14,624 nt of DNA, taken from positions 1-14,624 of the forward strand of contig QNFD01000024.1 of NCBI GenBank assembly GCA_003645435.1. The letters are read 5' to 3'. The number at the start of each line of letters is the position of its first letter. Within the stretch, counting starts at the first letter, position 1. The notes beneath the pieces were generated by a model. It had not been told where the DNA came from, did not search any database, and saw only the letters and a program-made list of their open reading frames with translations. Source of the DNA: Gammaproteobacteria bacterium (GTDB taxonomy: Bacteria; Pseudomonadota; Gammaproteobacteria; GCA-001735895). Below, piece after piece: positions 14,229-14,624 of the stretch. The position numbers and the translations under genes were made by a program.

Positions 14229-14624
14229 TTAATGAACTTTATATACCGCATGGCAAGCGACACATTGTTGCATGACTTCTGATAATGCCGAGAAAGCTTT
14301 ATTTAAACCCCCATCAATTTCGGCGTCTTGTGCCGCCAGCGCGAACCGGCTAGCTGCCCGGTGCATATTCGTTCCAATAGCGCCCATTTCTTTGGGCATG
14401 AATTTGCCCAAATGAGATGCGCCGTGTAAATCCATCGAGGACATACCAAGGCGGTTTTCGGCAACCTCGGCGGCTTCGTCATATTGCTGGTTTGCCAGAT
14501 AACGCGTGATCTCTTCAAGCGCCAACAAATGATCGCGCATGTTGCTCAGCATATGTTCGCGCATCATATCGGGTAATTGTACGGTTTGTCGGCCATCATC
14601 GGCCTGGACTGGAGTAAGTAGAAA
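14229..14624 (-). CDS. Secreted c-type cytochrome with C-terminal CxxCH, 5' end outside window
   Basis: This is a predicted periplasmic electron carrier or haem sensor, most like a class II (cytochrome c'-type) four-helix bundle. Seen: 131 codons open to the right edge. The first visible residues FLLTPVQA followed by DDGRQ look like the end of a signal peptide cleaved after VQA, so the start lies outside the window and the internal ATG at 14567 is not the true start. The helical body includes MRDHLLALEEI, then a segment with FMPKEMGAIGTNMHRAASRFA, and ends in QQCVACHAVYKVH. The haem motif CVACH is thus 6 residues from the C-terminus, the class II arrangement. The position and helix content argue against a class I cytochrome. 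The next gene on the same strand is the cNMP-fold protein, 138 bp downstream. Confidence 0.75.
   Translation of the reverse strand, partial: FLLTPVQADDGRQTVQLPDMMREHMLSNMRDHLLALEEITRYLANQQYDEAAEVAENRLGMSSMDLHGASHLGKFMPKEMGAIGTNMHRAASRFALAAQDAEIDGGLNKAFSALSEVMQQCVACHAVYKVH

Overview
The window looks like a chromosomal segment of a gammaproteobacterium, possibly marine. This is inferred from a RhlE-type DEAD-box helicase, the mixed Cob/Cbi corrin gene set, and a membrane-anchored DUF3179 protein beside a periplasmic sulfatase. Base composition is moderate, and I cannot name a genus. No tRNA, rRNA, insertion sequence, CRISPR array or phage gene was seen.

Positions 1-6735 (minus strand) hold a tightly packed cobalamin (vitamin B12) operon. 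In transcription order it encodes a NicO/UreH-type nickel/cobalt permease, CbiD, CobK, CobH, CobL (fused CbiE-CbiT), CobI, a short two-domain CbiG, and CobJ, which runs off the left edge. Three junctions are 4-bp ATGA overlaps and most other gaps are under 10 bp. CobB/CbiA (cobyrinate a,c-diamide synthase) is divergent on the plus strand, across an 87-bp gap (61 bp if the permease used an upstream TTG). CbiD and CbiG point to the oxygen-independent, early-cobalt logic of ring contraction, even though several proteins are Cob-like in architecture. Together the genes cover most steps from precorrin-2 / cobalt-factor II to the a,c-diamide. The C11-methyltransferase (CobM/CbiF), the cobaltochelatase and the adenosylation/nucleotide-loop genes are not in the window.

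Positions 8145-9914 (minus strand) carry a DUF3830 protein downstream of rhlE. Positions 9915-10540 are 626 bp without a confident gene. They contain a doubtful 99-codon reading frame, whose tail resembles the end of Spy/CpxP-like proteins, followed by a hairpin.

Positions 10541-13530 (plus strand) hold a membrane-anchored DUF3179 protein and a secreted sulfatase with a CTPTR formylglycine motif, separated by a likely terminator. Converging on them from the right edge are a stand-alone cyclic-nucleotide-binding-fold protein and the body of a secreted c-type cytochrome (minus strand).

I did not find a clearly new multi-gene system. The most unusual points are the CbiG that lacks its middle domain, the sulfatase that lacks the usual APHxP-type histidine, and the single-domain cNMP-fold protein with an altered phosphate-binding cassette next to a cytochrome gene.
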